Source: Kribbella antiqua (GTDB lineage Bacteria > Actinomycetota > Actinomycetes > Propionibacteriales > Kribbellaceae). Taken from it: a stretch of DNA of 64,000 bases. A program made the position numbers and the translations under genes. The DNA lies in NCBI RefSeq assembly GCF_004345665.1, contig NZ_SLWR01000001.1, forward strand, positions 620,001 to 684,000. The letters are read 5' to 3'. This document shows, in pieces, positions 1 to 7,867 of the stretch (the stretch's first letter is position 1; every line of letters starts with the position of its first letter). Under the pieces are notes generated by a model, which did no database searches, was not told where the DNA came from, and saw nothing but the letters and a program-made list of their open reading frames with translations.

Positions 1-120
1 GTCGAAGACCACCGCCGTACCACCTGAAGCCGTGACAGCCCGAGCCAGCGCCGCACCGATGCCCTGCGCACCGCCTGTGATCAGCACGACCTCACCGGTC
101 GCGTCGAAGCTCACCTTCAT
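1..120 (-). CDS. SDR family oxidoreductase, N-terminal fragment
   Basis: Only the first 40 codons are inside the window; the gene continues past base 1. The translation starts MKVSFDATGEVVLITGGAQG and contains the TGGAQGIG glycine-rich loop that binds NAD(P) in short-chain dehydrogenases, at about residues 15-22. The ATG shares four bases (ATGA) with the stop of the GntR gene upstream, so it is the last visible gene of the operon that begins at the binding protein near 4940. With the Ldh2-type dehydrogenase and RidA it probably oxidises an intermediate of the imported compound. The substrate cannot be told from this fragment. Confidence 0.85.
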   Translation of the reverse strand, partial: MKVSFDATGEVVLITGGAQGIGAALARAVTASGGTAVVFD

Positions 121-848
121 GACGTCTCCTTCTGTTTCGACGTCATCGTCTCGGTGATCCGCTGCACCGCACCAGCGAGGTGGTTGCGCAACGCCTGCTC
201 GGCCGCGTCCGGGTCGCGCGCCACACACGCGTCCAGGATGGCCTGGTGCTCCGCCCGGTTCCGCTCGATCAGAAAAGCAGTAGGCCGGCTCCCGAACCTG
301 TACCGCTCGCTGTTCTGCCACACCGGTTCGATCGCCCTGGCCAGCCACTGGGACCCACCAGCCCGGTAGATGGCGAAGTGGAAGTCCGCATGCGCCTGCC
401 GGGCGCCGACGTAATCCTCAGCCCGGGACAGCCTCAGGTGATCGGCCAGCGCGGCCGCTGCCTTCTCGAGGTCCTCCTCGCTGAAGCGCTCCGCCGCAGC
501 CCGTACGGCGAGGGACTCCAGCGCCAGCCGAGTCTCATGCGTGTCACGCAAGTCCTCCAGCGAGAGCTCACGGACCCACGCGCCGCGGTGCGGGATGATG
601 TCGACCAGACCGAGCGCCTCCAGCCGGCGGAGCCCTTCCCGGACCGGCATCTGGCTCATCTCCAGCCGACTCGCCAGCTCCACCAGCCGCAACGGCGTAC
701 CACTCGGAAGCTCGCCCGACAGGATCAGCTGGTGCAGCTCCGCCGCGGCATGCTCCGCCAACGTACGACGTCCACCCCGGCCCCCGCCCGGCAGCAACTC
801 CATCGAACCGCTCACGTCAGACCCACTCGACGCCACGCATCGAATCAC
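117..848 (-). CDS. GntR-family transcriptional regulator, FCD type
   Basis: A 243-residue regulator with a winged helix-turn-helix at about residues 28-95 (motif MPVREGLRRLEALGLV) followed by an all-helical FCD effector domain, including DLRDTHETRLALESLAVRAA and the His-containing segment HADFHFAIYRAGG. FCD regulators usually bind an organic acid, often with a metal, and repress the adjacent catabolic operon. It lies inside that operon, 6 bp after ridA and overlapping the SDR start by 4 bp, so autoregulation through the inverted repeat at 4959-4981 is a reasonable inference. The GTG at 848 gives a non-conserved N-terminus of about 25 residues; ATG at 803 is an alternative start. The ligand is unknown. 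Confidence 0.9.
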   Translation of the reverse strand: MIRCVASSGSDVSGSMELLPGGGRGGRRTLAEHAAAELHQLILSGELPSGTPLRLVELASRLEMSQMPVREGLRRLEALGLVDIIPHRGAWVRELSLEDLRDTHETRLALESLAVRAAAERFSEEDLEKAAAALADHLRLSRAEDYVGARQAHADFHFAIYRAGGSQWLARAIEPVWQNSERYRFGSRPTAFLIERNRAEHQAILDACVARDPDAAEQALRNHLAGAVQRITETMTSKQKETS

Positions 849-854
849 CCCCGG

Positions 855-1250
855 TCATGAGATCACCGCGATCGCGTTGATCTCGATCAGATAGTCAGGG
901 TGCGCGAGCTTGCTGACCTCGACCATGGTCGAGGCCGGCAGCGGCTCCGTGAAGTACTGCGCCCGGATCTCGTGGATCTTGGCGAAGTCCTCCATGTTGC
1001 GCACGTACACATCCACCCGGCAGACGTCCGCGAGCGTGCCGCCCGCCGCGACGACCGCCGAGCGCACGTTCTCGCACACCTGCCGGGTCTGCTCCCGGAT
1101 GTCGCCGACGCCGGCGATGCTGCCGTCCGGACGGCGCGCGGTCATCCCGGAGACGAACACCAACCGCCCACTCGCCTCCACCGTGGTCGCCTGCGAGAAG
1201 ACTCCGTTCGGAGTGTGCAGAGCGGTCGTCGAAACCTGTGTCTTGGCCAT
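855..1250 (-). CDS. RidA/YjgF/YER057c/UK114 family protein
   Basis: A 131-residue single-domain protein of normal RidA length. Family hallmarks are LVFVSGMTARRPDGSI near the N-terminus, the conserved Arg in VDVYVRNMEDF, and the C-terminal segment ending PDYLIEINAIAVIS. RidA proteins are trimeric and hydrolyse reactive enamine/imine intermediates; many catabolic operons carry a specialised member. The ATG (1248-1250) shares one base with the TGA of the Ldh2-type dehydrogenase before it, indicating translational coupling. Its presence suggests that the pathway passes through an imine or enamine, but the substrate is not identifiable. A much longer reading of the same frame upstream is only the shadow of the dehydrogenase gene. 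Confidence 0.92.
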   Translation of the reverse strand: MAKTQVSTTALHTPNGVFSQATTVEASGRLVFVSGMTARRPDGSIAGVGDIREQTRQVCENVRSAVVAAGGTLADVCRVDVYVRNMEDFAKIHEIRAQYFTEPLPASTMVEVSKLAHPDYLIEINAIAVIS

Positions 1251-2338
1251 CAGTTCAGCGCCCCTCCCGCCGGCACGACAGCGCCGACAGCCCGTGCCGC
1301 CGCGAGCAGCCCGTCCAGCCCCGACCTCTCGATCAGTACGCCGTGAAGCCGCTGCTGCGTGGCTCGCTCCGCCTCGATCTCCCCTGGCAGGTACAGCCGG
1401 TCCACGCCGGGTGCAGTCGCACTCTCGCGAACCCGCGCGGCCAGCCCGGACGCCCGGCGCCGGAAGTTCTCGACGCCCCCGAGCAGCTCCGGATCGATCG
1501 CCAGGAACAGATGCGCGCAGTCGTTCGGCTGGTCCGGCTCCCGGTACAGCGGCCGCACCTGGTCTCCCCAGCCACCACCACTCAGTACGCCGGTCAGTAC
1601 GTCGATCATCAGCGCCAACCCGAAGCCCTTGTGACCGGCGGCCGGCAGCAGCATCCCGACGACGGCCTCCTCCGGATCGGTGGTCGGCGTACCGGTCGGG
1701 TCGGTGGCCCAGGTGTCCGGGATCGGCCGCCCGGCCGACGCCGCCAGCCGGATCTTGCCCAGGGCAACGGCCGAGAGCGCCATGTCCAGCACGATCTCGA
1801 CCCCGGCCGAGGTCGGTACCGCGATCGCCAGCGGATTGTTGCCGACGATCCGTTCGGCCCCGCCCGGCGCCGGCATCAGCGGGGTGGTGTTCGACATCGC
1901 GACGCCGATACAGCCGGCCTGCCCGGCCTGCATGGCCCACCGGCTGGCCGCACCGAAGTGGTGGGCGTTGCGGACCGACACCAGGCCGATGCCGTACCGG
2001 CCGGCCCGCTCGATCGCGTGCCCCATCGCCTGCGGGCTGGACAGCTGGCCCATCCCGCCGCGCGCGTCCACGACCACCGCCGCGCCGGCGTCGTACAGGA
2101 TGTCGAGCTCGCGTTCCCTGGTCACGCCGCCGGCGTTGAGGCGTTCGACGTACATCGGGACGAGCATGACGCCGTGCGAGCTGACGCCGCGCAGGTCCGC
2201 CTCGACCAGCGCGCTCGCGATCCGGGCCGAGTCGGACGGGTCGAAGCCGAGCGCGCTGAAGACGGCCGTTACGGTGGCTTCCAGCCAGGCAGGCCGTACC
2301 AGCACCCGGCGGTCGGCATCGGAGGCTTGTGCAGTCAC
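1250..2338 (-). CDS. Ldh2-family (malate/L-lactate/ureidoglycolate-type) dehydrogenase
   Basis: A 362-residue NAD(P)-dependent oxidoreductase of the Ldh2 fold, which is unrelated to Rossmann dehydrogenases. Seen are the N-terminal helical motif ADLRGVSSHGV, the catalytic-region motif VRNAHHFGAASRWA, NNPLAIAVPT and the late AAGHKGFGLALMIDVLTG. Members reduce or oxidise 2-oxo/2-hydroxy acids, imino acids (delta-1-piperideine-2-carboxylate) or ureidoglycolate. The GTG start at 2338 overlaps the permease stop in a GTGA junction, matching the other junctions in this operon. Pairing with RidA makes an imino-acid substrate possible, but this is inference. Confidence 0.92.
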   Translation of the reverse strand: MTAQASDADRRVLVRPAWLEATVTAVFSALGFDPSDSARIASALVEADLRGVSSHGVMLVPMYVERLNAGGVTRERELDILYDAGAAVVVDARGGMGQLSSPQAMGHAIERAGRYGIGLVSVRNAHHFGAASRWAMQAGQAGCIGVAMSNTTPLMPAPGGAERIVGNNPLAIAVPTSAGVEIVLDMALSAVALGKIRLAASAGRPIPDTWATDPTGTPTTDPEEAVVGMLLPAAGHKGFGLALMIDVLTGVLSGGGWGDQVRPLYREPDQPNDCAHLFLAIDPELLGGVENFRRRASGLAARVRESATAPGVDRLYLPGEIEAERATQQRLHGVLIERSGLDGLLAAARAVGAVVPAGGALN

Positions 2339-3120
2339 CGCGTCTCCTGGGCCCAAGGCAGCAAGAGGTGCTCGAGCAGGACGAGGCCGTAGAACAAGAC
2401 GATGCTCATGATGCTGAGCAGCGTGATCGCGGCGAACGCCAGGGAGGTGTCTGCACTCGCGCCGGACTGCTGGATCACATAGCCAAGCCCCTGGGTGGCG
2501 CCGACGAACTCGGCGATCACCGAACCGATCACGGCCAGCGAGATCGCCACCTTGAGACCGGTGAAGATCTGCGGCATCGCGTAGCGCAGCCGGAGCTTGA
2601 AGAACTCCTGGATCCGGCTCGCGTTCAGGGACCGGAGCAGCTCGACCAGCTCGACCGGCGTCGACTTCATCCCCTGCGCGGTCGAGATCACGATCGGGAA
2701 GAAGCAGACCAGCAGCACCATGACGACCTTCGGCCACTGACCGAAACCCATCCAGACCACCAGCAGCGGTGCGATCGCGATCTTCGGGATCGCGTTCACC
2801 ATCAGCAGCAGCGGGTAGACCAGCCGCTCCAGGATCACTGAGCGGACGATCAGCACCGCGATCGGGACTCCGAGCACGATCGCGAGCAAGAAACCTTCGA
2901 CCGTCTCGATCATCGACGTACCCGTCTCCTTGAGCAGGTACGCCGGTTGGTCGAGGAAGGTGCTGACGACGTCTTGCGGACCGGGCAGCAGGTACGAGTC
3001 GATGCCGAAGACAACAGTCGCCAGCCACCACAGCGCGATCGCGCCGATCAGGCCGACAACCGGCAGCAGCACCGCCGCGACCGGCGAAGTGGTCAGCCAG
3101 GACCGCTTGGTGTCCGTCAT
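2335..3120 (-). CDS. ABC transporter permease, SsuC/TauC/ThiX-like
   Basis: A 261-residue inner-membrane permease with about six hydrophobic segments and the cytoplasmic EAA-type loop around LLRSLNASRIQEFFKLRLRY that docks on the ATPase. The fold is that of importers for sulfonates, nitrate, taurine or pyrimidine precursors. It overlaps the ATPase start/stop region by 4 bp (ATGA) and precedes the dehydrogenase, so binding protein, ATPase and permease are one transcription unit. The sequence alone does not fix the substrate. Confidence 0.93.
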   Translation of the reverse strand: MTDTKRSWLTTSPVAAVLLPVVGLIGAIALWWLATVVFGIDSYLLPGPQDVVSTFLDQPAYLLKETGTSMIETVEGFLLAIVLGVPIAVLIVRSVILERLVYPLLLMVNAIPKIAIAPLLVVWMGFGQWPKVVMVLLVCFFPIVISTAQGMKSTPVELVELLRSLNASRIQEFFKLRLRYAMPQIFTGLKVAISLAVIGSVIAEFVGATQGLGYVIQQSGASADTSLAFAAITLLSIMSIVLFYGLVLLEHLLLPWAQETR

Positions 3121-3902
3121 GGGCGCACCTCGTCGACCGGCCTGGCCTCCTTCTCGGCGAGGAGGCCGTGCAGCAAACCGCTGATCTCGGCGACCTCGGT
3201 CAGGTGTGCGTTCCGGCCGAGACTGCGCGGCCGCGGGATGTCGATGTCGACCACCTCGCGCACCCGGCCGGGCCGCGGGGTCAGCACGACCACCCGGTCC
3301 GCCAGTACGACGGCTTCCTCGATCGAATGCGTGACGAACACGATCGTGGTGGACAGCTCCATCTTGATCCGCTGCAGTTCCCCGGACAGCTCGGTCCGGG
3401 TGAGCGCGTCGAGCGCGGAGAACGGCTCGTCCATCAGCATCACCTGCGGGTCACGGATCAGCGACCGGCACAACGACACCCGCTGCTGCATCCCGCCGGA
3501 CAGCTCATGCGGGAGCCGGCCCTCGAACCCCTTCAGGCCGACCAGCTCCAGCAGCTCGTGGGCACGGTCGCGGTACGCGGCCCGGCCCTTGTCTCCCTCG
3601 ATCTCGACCGGCAGCATCACGTTGGACAGCACCGACCGCCACGGCAGCAGGGCCGGCCGCTGGAACATGAACGACACGTCCCGGCGCGGCCGGGTGACGG
3701 GCTCGTCCGCCACCCGGACCTCGCCGTACGTCGGTGGGAGCAGTCCCGCGATCAGCCGGAGCAGGGTGGACTTGCCACACCCGGACCGGCCGATCAGCGT
3801 GACGAACTCACCCGGCCGGACGTGCAGGTCGATCTCCTCGAGGGCCGTGACCTGGCCCTCGCGTCCGTCGAAGACCTGACCCACACCGTCCAGCCGGATC
3901 AT
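3117..3902 (-). CDS. ABC transporter ATP-binding protein, SsuB/TauB/NrtD-like
   Basis: A 261-residue ATPase with Walker A GRSGCGKST at about residues 37-45, signature LSGGM, Walker B VMLMDEPFSALD and the switch His in FVTHSIEEAV. These all place it in the nitrate/sulfonate/taurine importer subfamily. It energises the permease encoded directly after it, and starts 9 bp after the stop of the binding protein. The C-terminal tail is short, without an obvious regulatory domain. Confidence 0.95.
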   Translation of the reverse strand: MIRLDGVGQVFDGREGQVTALEEIDLHVRPGEFVTLIGRSGCGKSTLLRLIAGLLPPTYGEVRVADEPVTRPRRDVSFMFQRPALLPWRSVLSNVMLPVEIEGDKGRAAYRDRAHELLELVGLKGFEGRLPHELSGGMQQRVSLCRSLIRDPQVMLMDEPFSALDALTRTELSGELQRIKMELSTTIVFVTHSIEEAVVLADRVVVLTPRPGRVREVVDIDIPRPRSLGRNAHLTEVAEISGLLHGLLAEKEARPVDEVRP

Positions 3903-3911
3903 CGGTGCGGC

Positions 3912-4940
3912 TCAGCCCTTCGGTGCGAGGTCGATGGTGACCACGTCGGCGGGCTTGATCGTCCCGGCCGGCTCGATCGCACCGGCCTGGTCGAGCGTGG
4001 TCAGGATCTTCTGCACCCGGGTCGGGTCGACCGCGCCGAGCGGCTCGTTGAAGCCGTCCGGCTTCACGTACGGCTTCATCAGCTCGAGTTCCTTGGTGGC
4101 CACGCCGACGTCGGTCTGCGGGACGTACTTCTTCAGGATCTCCGCCGCGGCGGCCGGGTCGTCGATGGTGTCCTGCAGGCCCTTGAGCAGCGCGCCGGTG
4201 AACTTCTTCACCTGGTCCGGGTGGTCCTTGGCCAGGTCGGAGCGGGTGATGATCGCGTTGCCGTAGAGATCCGGCAGCTTGTCGCCGTACGGGAGGACGA
4301 CGGCCTTCTTCTTCGCCGCCTTCTCCACCAGCGGTATGCCGACCACGAACTGGCCGATGCCCTGGACCTTGCCCGCGGCCAGCAGGTTCGGCAGGCCGGC
4401 CGGCGGCGACGGGATGAACTGGGTCTTGTCCGCCGGGATGCCGGCCGCCTTGGCGTAGACCGGGAACATCACCGTGTTGGTCGAACCCGGCTGGTCACCG
4501 ATCCGCTTGCCGATCAGGTCCTCGGGCTTGGTGATGCCGTAGCCCTCGAGCGAGACGATCGCGGCCAGCGAGCGCTGGTGGATCATGCCGACCGTGGTGA
4601 CCGGCAGCTTCTGCTTGCCCAAGGTGATGGCGAAGGCGGTGAAGTCGCCGATGCCGTAGTCGGCCTGGCCGCCGGCGACCAGCTTCATCACGTCCACGGT
4701 GCCGGAGCCCGGGCTGATGGTGACGTCGAATCCGGCGTCCTTGAAATAGCCCTTCTCCAGGGCGACATAGGCGTAGGCCTCACGGCCGAAGGTATTGAAC
4801 GAAGTCAGGTAGCTGACCTTCTGCAGGCCCTGGCTGTCTTTGTCGCCCGAGCCCTCGTTGTCGCTGCTGTTGTTACACGCACTGACCAGGGCGAGCCCCA
4901 GGACCGCCATCAGGGCGACGGCGGAACGCCTCAACCTCAT
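3912..4940 (-). CDS. NMT1/THI5-like ABC substrate-binding lipoprotein
   Basis: A 342-residue exported binding protein. The start is set at the ATG at 4938-4940, which is preceded by GGAGAGAGG; the N-terminus MRLRRSAVALMAVLGLALVS is followed by a lipobox Cys (SAC) for lipid anchoring. The mature part has the NMT1/SsuA-like signature: YVALEKGYFKDAGFDVTI, GGQADYGIGD and the phosphate-loop-like DQPGSTNTVM. Relatives bind hydroxymethylpyrimidine, riboflavin, aliphatic sulfonates or aromatic acids. It is the promoter-proximal gene of the operon, downstream of the inverted repeat at 4959-4981. The accompanying dehydrogenases and RidA suggest carbon/nitrogen scavenging rather than sulfur supply. Confidence 0.92.
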   Translation of the reverse strand: MRLRRSAVALMAVLGLALVSACNNSSDNEGSGDKDSQGLQKVSYLTSFNTFGREAYAYVALEKGYFKDAGFDVTISPGSGTVDVMKLVAGGQADYGIGDFTAFAITLGKQKLPVTTVGMIHQRSLAAIVSLEGYGITKPEDLIGKRIGDQPGSTNTVMFPVYAKAAGIPADKTQFIPSPPAGLPNLLAAGKVQGIGQFVVGIPLVEKAAKKKAVVLPYGDKLPDLYGNAIITRSDLAKDHPDQVKKFTGALLKGLQDTIDDPAAAAEILKKYVPQTDVGVATKELELMKPYVKPDGFNEPLGAVDPTRVQKILTTLDQAGAIEPAGTIKPADVVTIDLAPKG

Positions 4941-5308
4941 ATCGACCTCTCTCCTCCGATATTTGATCAAACATCAAATATGGAAGGGTGGTCAATCGGC
5001 CCTCCGGGGACTTCACAGCGACTTTACGTCCGCCGTGCCGGGTCCCCGCAGAACCCGCTTGCCACCCGTCCTGGAGCCGTTCCCCATACCTGTCCGCAGC
5101 CGGACGGGCATCCCGCCCCGACCACAGACCGTACCTGCCCGGACAGCAGATCGCGACGCCCGCCCGGCTCCGAACCCCTCACTACCCCGACAAATTTGTG
5201 TAAACCCTCAGTACTGAGTGATCCACCCCACGTGTCTGAATCAAACGCAAGGGTTAACCCGCTTCCCTCTGGGGAGGGAGGTGGCCCGAGGTGGCTGTTT
5301 GACACGAT
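4941..5308. other. Divergent intergenic region between ABC operon and sensor kinase
   Basis: About 370 bp without a convincing gene. Besides the operator at 4959-4981 it contains three short perfect palindromes near the kinase side: ACAAATTTGT (5190-5199), CTCAGTACTGAG (5207-5218) and GGGTTAACCC (5251-5260). These may be binding sites controlling the two-component genes, possibly including autoregulation; no direct evidence links them to a regulator. Confidence 0.5.
4959..4981. promoter_or_regulatory. Perfect 9-bp inverted repeat, candidate GntR operator over promoter
   Basis: Arms ATATTTGAT (4959-4967) and ATCAAATAT (4973-4981) are exact reverse complements separated by CAAAC. It is strikingly AT-rich for this genome and lies 19 bp upstream of the binding-protein ATG. 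On the minus strand, TTGACC (4995-4990) and TTTGAT (4971-4966) are 18 bp apart and could be -35 and -10, so the repeat would cover the -10 box. The FCD regulator encoded in the operon is the obvious candidate to bind it (inference). Confidence 0.65.
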
Positions 5309-6553
5309 GTGAGGGTGCTGAACCGGGCGTCGACGTACCTGCGATGGGTCTACCTGTTGCTGGGTGCTGCCCTGGTGCTGGCGTTCGTCCTGGTGGACAG
5401 TGCGCTCGGCGCGCTCGCGCAGGAGCTGAAGCTGCCGAACGTTGTGACCGGCATCATTGTCGCGATCCTGGTGGCCGGCCCGCCGCTCGCGGTCGGCCTC
5501 CTGCCCGCGGTCCGCGAGGTGGAGGGCATCGCGGTCGAGTCGCTGCTCGGCGTGCGGTTCGAGGAGCGCCCCCTGGGTCCGGCCCGGACGTGGCCGCAAC
5601 GCCGTCGTACGACGATCTGGTTCTGCCTGCACCTGGTCGCCGGTGGCGTCGTCGGGGTTCTCACCACGATGGTGTTCGGCGTCGGCGCGGTGTTGCTGGC
5701 GGCACCGTTCCGCGCCACCGGCCGGCACGAGGTGGTGCCGGGCGTGTCGTACGAGATCACCGGTCGCTGGACCGACGTGTGGATGCCCGCGGCCGCGCTC
5801 GCCGGGATCGTCGGGCTGTTCCTGCTCTCCTCCGCGACCGGCGCGCTGCTCGCCTACCTGGCGCCACGCGTGCTCGGCCCGACCCCGGCGGAGCGGATCG
5901 AGCTGCTCGAGCGCCGTACGGCGACGCTTGCCGAACGCAACCGTTTGGCCCGGGAGCTGCACGACAGCGTCGGGCACACGCTCAGCCTCGTCACTATCCA
6001 GGCGGCCGCGGCGCGCCGGGTGCTGGCGACCGATCCGGAGTTCGCGGAGACGGCTCTGGCCGCGATGGAGACGTCCGCCCGGGCTGCGCTCGAGGATCTC
6101 GACCACGTGCTTGGCCTGTTGCGCGATGACGGCCGCTCCGGGACGTCCCCGCAGGCGACGCTTGGCGACCTGGACCGGCTCGTCGACACAACCCGGGCCG
6201 GTGGCATCACGGTCGACGTACGGAAGGCCGGCGAGCTGGATCGGCTGCCCGCGGCGGTCTCGCGGGAGGCTTACCGGATCGTCCAGGAAGGTCTCACCAA
6301 CGCGATCCGGCACGCGGGCCGCCCGGCCGGTGAGCTGGCGGTCGACCTGTCGATCCGCCTCGACGGCGCCGGCCTGCGCCTCGAACTGACCAACCCGGTC
6401 ACCGGTGGAACGGACACCGCGGGCGGCGGACGCGGTCTGGCCGGCATCCGTGAAAGGGTCGCCGTACTGCGCGGCACTGTGGATGCCGGCCTGGATGGCA
6501 CCGCATGGCGGCTCGCAGTGACCTTGCCGATCGCCGTGACGACGAAGGGATGA
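5309..6553 (+). CDS. Two-component sensor histidine kinase, HisKA_3 (NarL/DesK-type)
   Basis: A 414-residue membrane kinase. The N-terminal about 190 residues hold four to five hydrophobic segments with little extracytoplasmic sequence, so it probably senses a signal in or at the membrane. The dimerisation/phosphoacceptor motif ARELHDSVGHTLSLV places the phosphorylated His at about residue 218. The GHKL ATPase part has the N-box EGLTNAIRHAG and a GGGRGLAGIRERV glycine lid. The GTG at 5309 is the first start; a GTG two codons on is possible. The response-regulator ATG follows one base after the stop, a typical pair. Confidence 0.93.
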   Translation: MRVLNRASTYLRWVYLLLGAALVLAFVLVDSALGALAQELKLPNVVTGIIVAILVAGPPLAVGLLPAVREVEGIAVESLLGVRFEERPLGPARTWPQRRRTTIWFCLHLVAGGVVGVLTTMVFGVGAVLLAAPFRATGRHEVVPGVSYEITGRWTDVWMPAAALAGIVGLFLLSSATGALLAYLAPRVLGPTPAERIELLERRTATLAERNRLARELHDSVGHTLSLVTIQAAAARRVLATDPEFAETALAAMETSARAALEDLDHVLGLLRDDGRSGTSPQATLGDLDRLVDTTRAGGITVDVRKAGELDRLPAAVSREAYRIVQEGLTNAIRHAGRPAGELAVDLSIRLDGAGLRLELTNPVTGGTDTAGGGRGLAGIRERVAVLRGTVDAGLDGTAWRLAVTLPIAVTTKG

Positions 6554-6554
6554 G

Positions 6555-7205
6555 ATGAAGCTGTCAGTGGTCGTTGTCGACGATGAGCCGCTGATCCGGA
6601 GTGGGCTGCGCGCAATCATCAACGCCGAGGACGACCTGACTGTGGTCGGCGAGGCCGGTGACGGTGCGGAGGTGCTGCCGATCGTCCGTCGTACCCGGCC
6701 AGACGTCGTACTGATGGATGTCCGGATGCCCTCGGTCGATGGGATCCAGGCGACCCGGCTGCTGCTGGAGAACCTCGACCCGGCGCCGCGCGTGCTGGTC
6801 GTGACGACGTTCGAGAACGACGACTACGTGTACGACGCTCTGCGCGCCGGCGCGTCCGGTTTCCTGCTGAAGCGGACGCCGCCGGACGACATCATCGCGG
6901 CCATCCGCACGGTGGCCGGGAGCGAGTCGCTGCTGTTCCCGGAGGCGATCCGGGCGCTGGCGCTGGCTCACGCACCGACGTTCAAGCCGACTGGGCTCGA
7001 CGAGTACCAGCTGACCGAACGAGAGCAGGAGGTCCTGCGGCTGATGGCTCGGGGGTTGTCGAACGCGGAGATCGCGACGGAGCTGATTCTCGGGCTGCAG
7101 ACGGTCAAGACCCACGTCGCGAACGTGCTCGGCAAGCTGAATGCCCGGGACCGCACCCAGGCGGTGATCCGGGCGTACGAGTCAGGATTCGTGCCGCTGC
7201 ACTAG
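6555..7205 (+). CDS. NarL/FixJ-family response regulator
   Basis: A 216-residue protein: receiver domain with acidic pocket D9-D10, phosphoacceptor D55 in VVLMDVRMPS and the conserved Lys in FLLKRTPPDD; then a LuxR-type DNA-binding domain from about residue 150 (LTEREQEVLRLMARGLSNAEIA). It is the cognate regulator of the kinase immediately upstream. Its TAG and that of the convergent MarR gene share the CTAG at 7202-7205, leaving no room for a terminator. Target genes are unknown; relatives often control efflux ABC genes or cell-envelope stress. Confidence 0.95.
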   Translation: MKLSVVVVDDEPLIRSGLRAIINAEDDLTVVGEAGDGAEVLPIVRRTRPDVVLMDVRMPSVDGIQATRLLLENLDPAPRVLVVTTFENDDYVYDALRAGASGFLLKRTPPDDIIAAIRTVAGSESLLFPEAIRALALAHAPTFKPTGLDEYQLTEREQEVLRLMARGLSNAEIATELILGLQTVKTHVANVLGKLNARDRTQAVIRAYESGFVPLH

Positions 7206-7753
7206 GGCGATACGCCCTCAGCCTCGCCGAGGGTCTCCTCGGCGAGGTCGCAGGCATTGTGCACAGGGTCGACGGCCTGCGCCTGGACGGCGACGCGCTG
7301 GAGGAGCAGGCGGAAGGCCGAGCGCTCGGTGTCCTCGAGGCTGCCCAGGACCTCGTCCTCGGCGGCAGTCAGCCGGCGCTCGATGTCGCACAGGGCCTCT
7401 CGGCTCTGCTCGGTCGGCACGATCAGCCGGGCTCGCCGGTCGGCCGGATCCGCCTGCCGCTGAACCAGGCCGGCCTTCTCCAGGTCGTCCAGCAGGTAGG
7501 TCATCACGGTCCGGTCGACATCGAGTTGCGCGGCCAGGTCGAGCTGCCGCCGCGGACCCTCGGCCGTCACCGTCGCGAGCACCTGATATCCCCGCGGTCC
7601 GCCCGGTACGTCGGCCAGCGCGGCGGCCGCGGCTTTGGCGTAGCGGCGGAACACGACACCCAGCGCCCAGCCCAGGTCGGACTCGACCGGGGCGCCACTC
7701 GGCTCGAGCCCGCGGATGCGCCGCGTCTCGACGTCAGGCGGACTACTGGTCAT
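7202..7753 (-). CDS. MarR-family transcriptional regulator
   Basis: A 183-residue winged-helix regulator. The core runs YQVLATVTAEGPRRQLDLAAQLDVDRTVMTYLLDDLEKAGLVQRQADPADRRA, with the recognition helix and a DRR-type wing. The ATG at 7753 lies just after a GGGGGA run; ATG at 7762 would add three residues. It is transcribed divergently from the azoreductase gene across 114 bp, the usual arrangement for a MarR repressor of a quinone or azo reductase induced by electrophiles. I see no unambiguous perfect operator palindrome in the gap. Confidence 0.9.
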   Translation of the reverse strand: MTSSPPDVETRRIRGLEPSGAPVESDLGWALGVVFRRYAKAAAAALADVPGGPRGYQVLATVTAEGPRRQLDLAAQLDVDRTVMTYLLDDLEKAGLVQRQADPADRRARLIVPTEQSREALCDIERRLTAAEDEVLGSLEDTERSAFRLLLQRVAVQAQAVDPVHNACDLAEETLGEAEGVSP

Positions 7754-7798
7754 GTCCCCCATGGTACGTGGTGTACGCCACTCGAAATACGATCTGAC

Positions 7799-7828
7799 TT
7801 GAATATGTTCTGCTTCACAGATTATCTT
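7799..7828 (+). promoter_or_regulatory. Candidate promoter of the azoreductase gene
   Basis: TTGAAT (7799-7804) and TATCTT (7823-7828) are separated by 18 bp, close to the sigma-A pattern, and lie 40 bp before the ATG at 7868. This is the only AT-rich stretch of the gap. A MarR protein bound here would block transcription (inference). Confidence 0.5.
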
Positions 7829-7867
7829 CGTGACAGCTGAACCCCTCACGTGATGGAGACAACGAAC

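Noticed and set aside
2339-3031. N-terminal extension of the Ldh2-type dehydrogenase
   Set aside because: It lies in a shifted frame over the ABC permease, has no membrane segments and looks like a compositional shadow; the GTG at 2338 fits the operon pattern.
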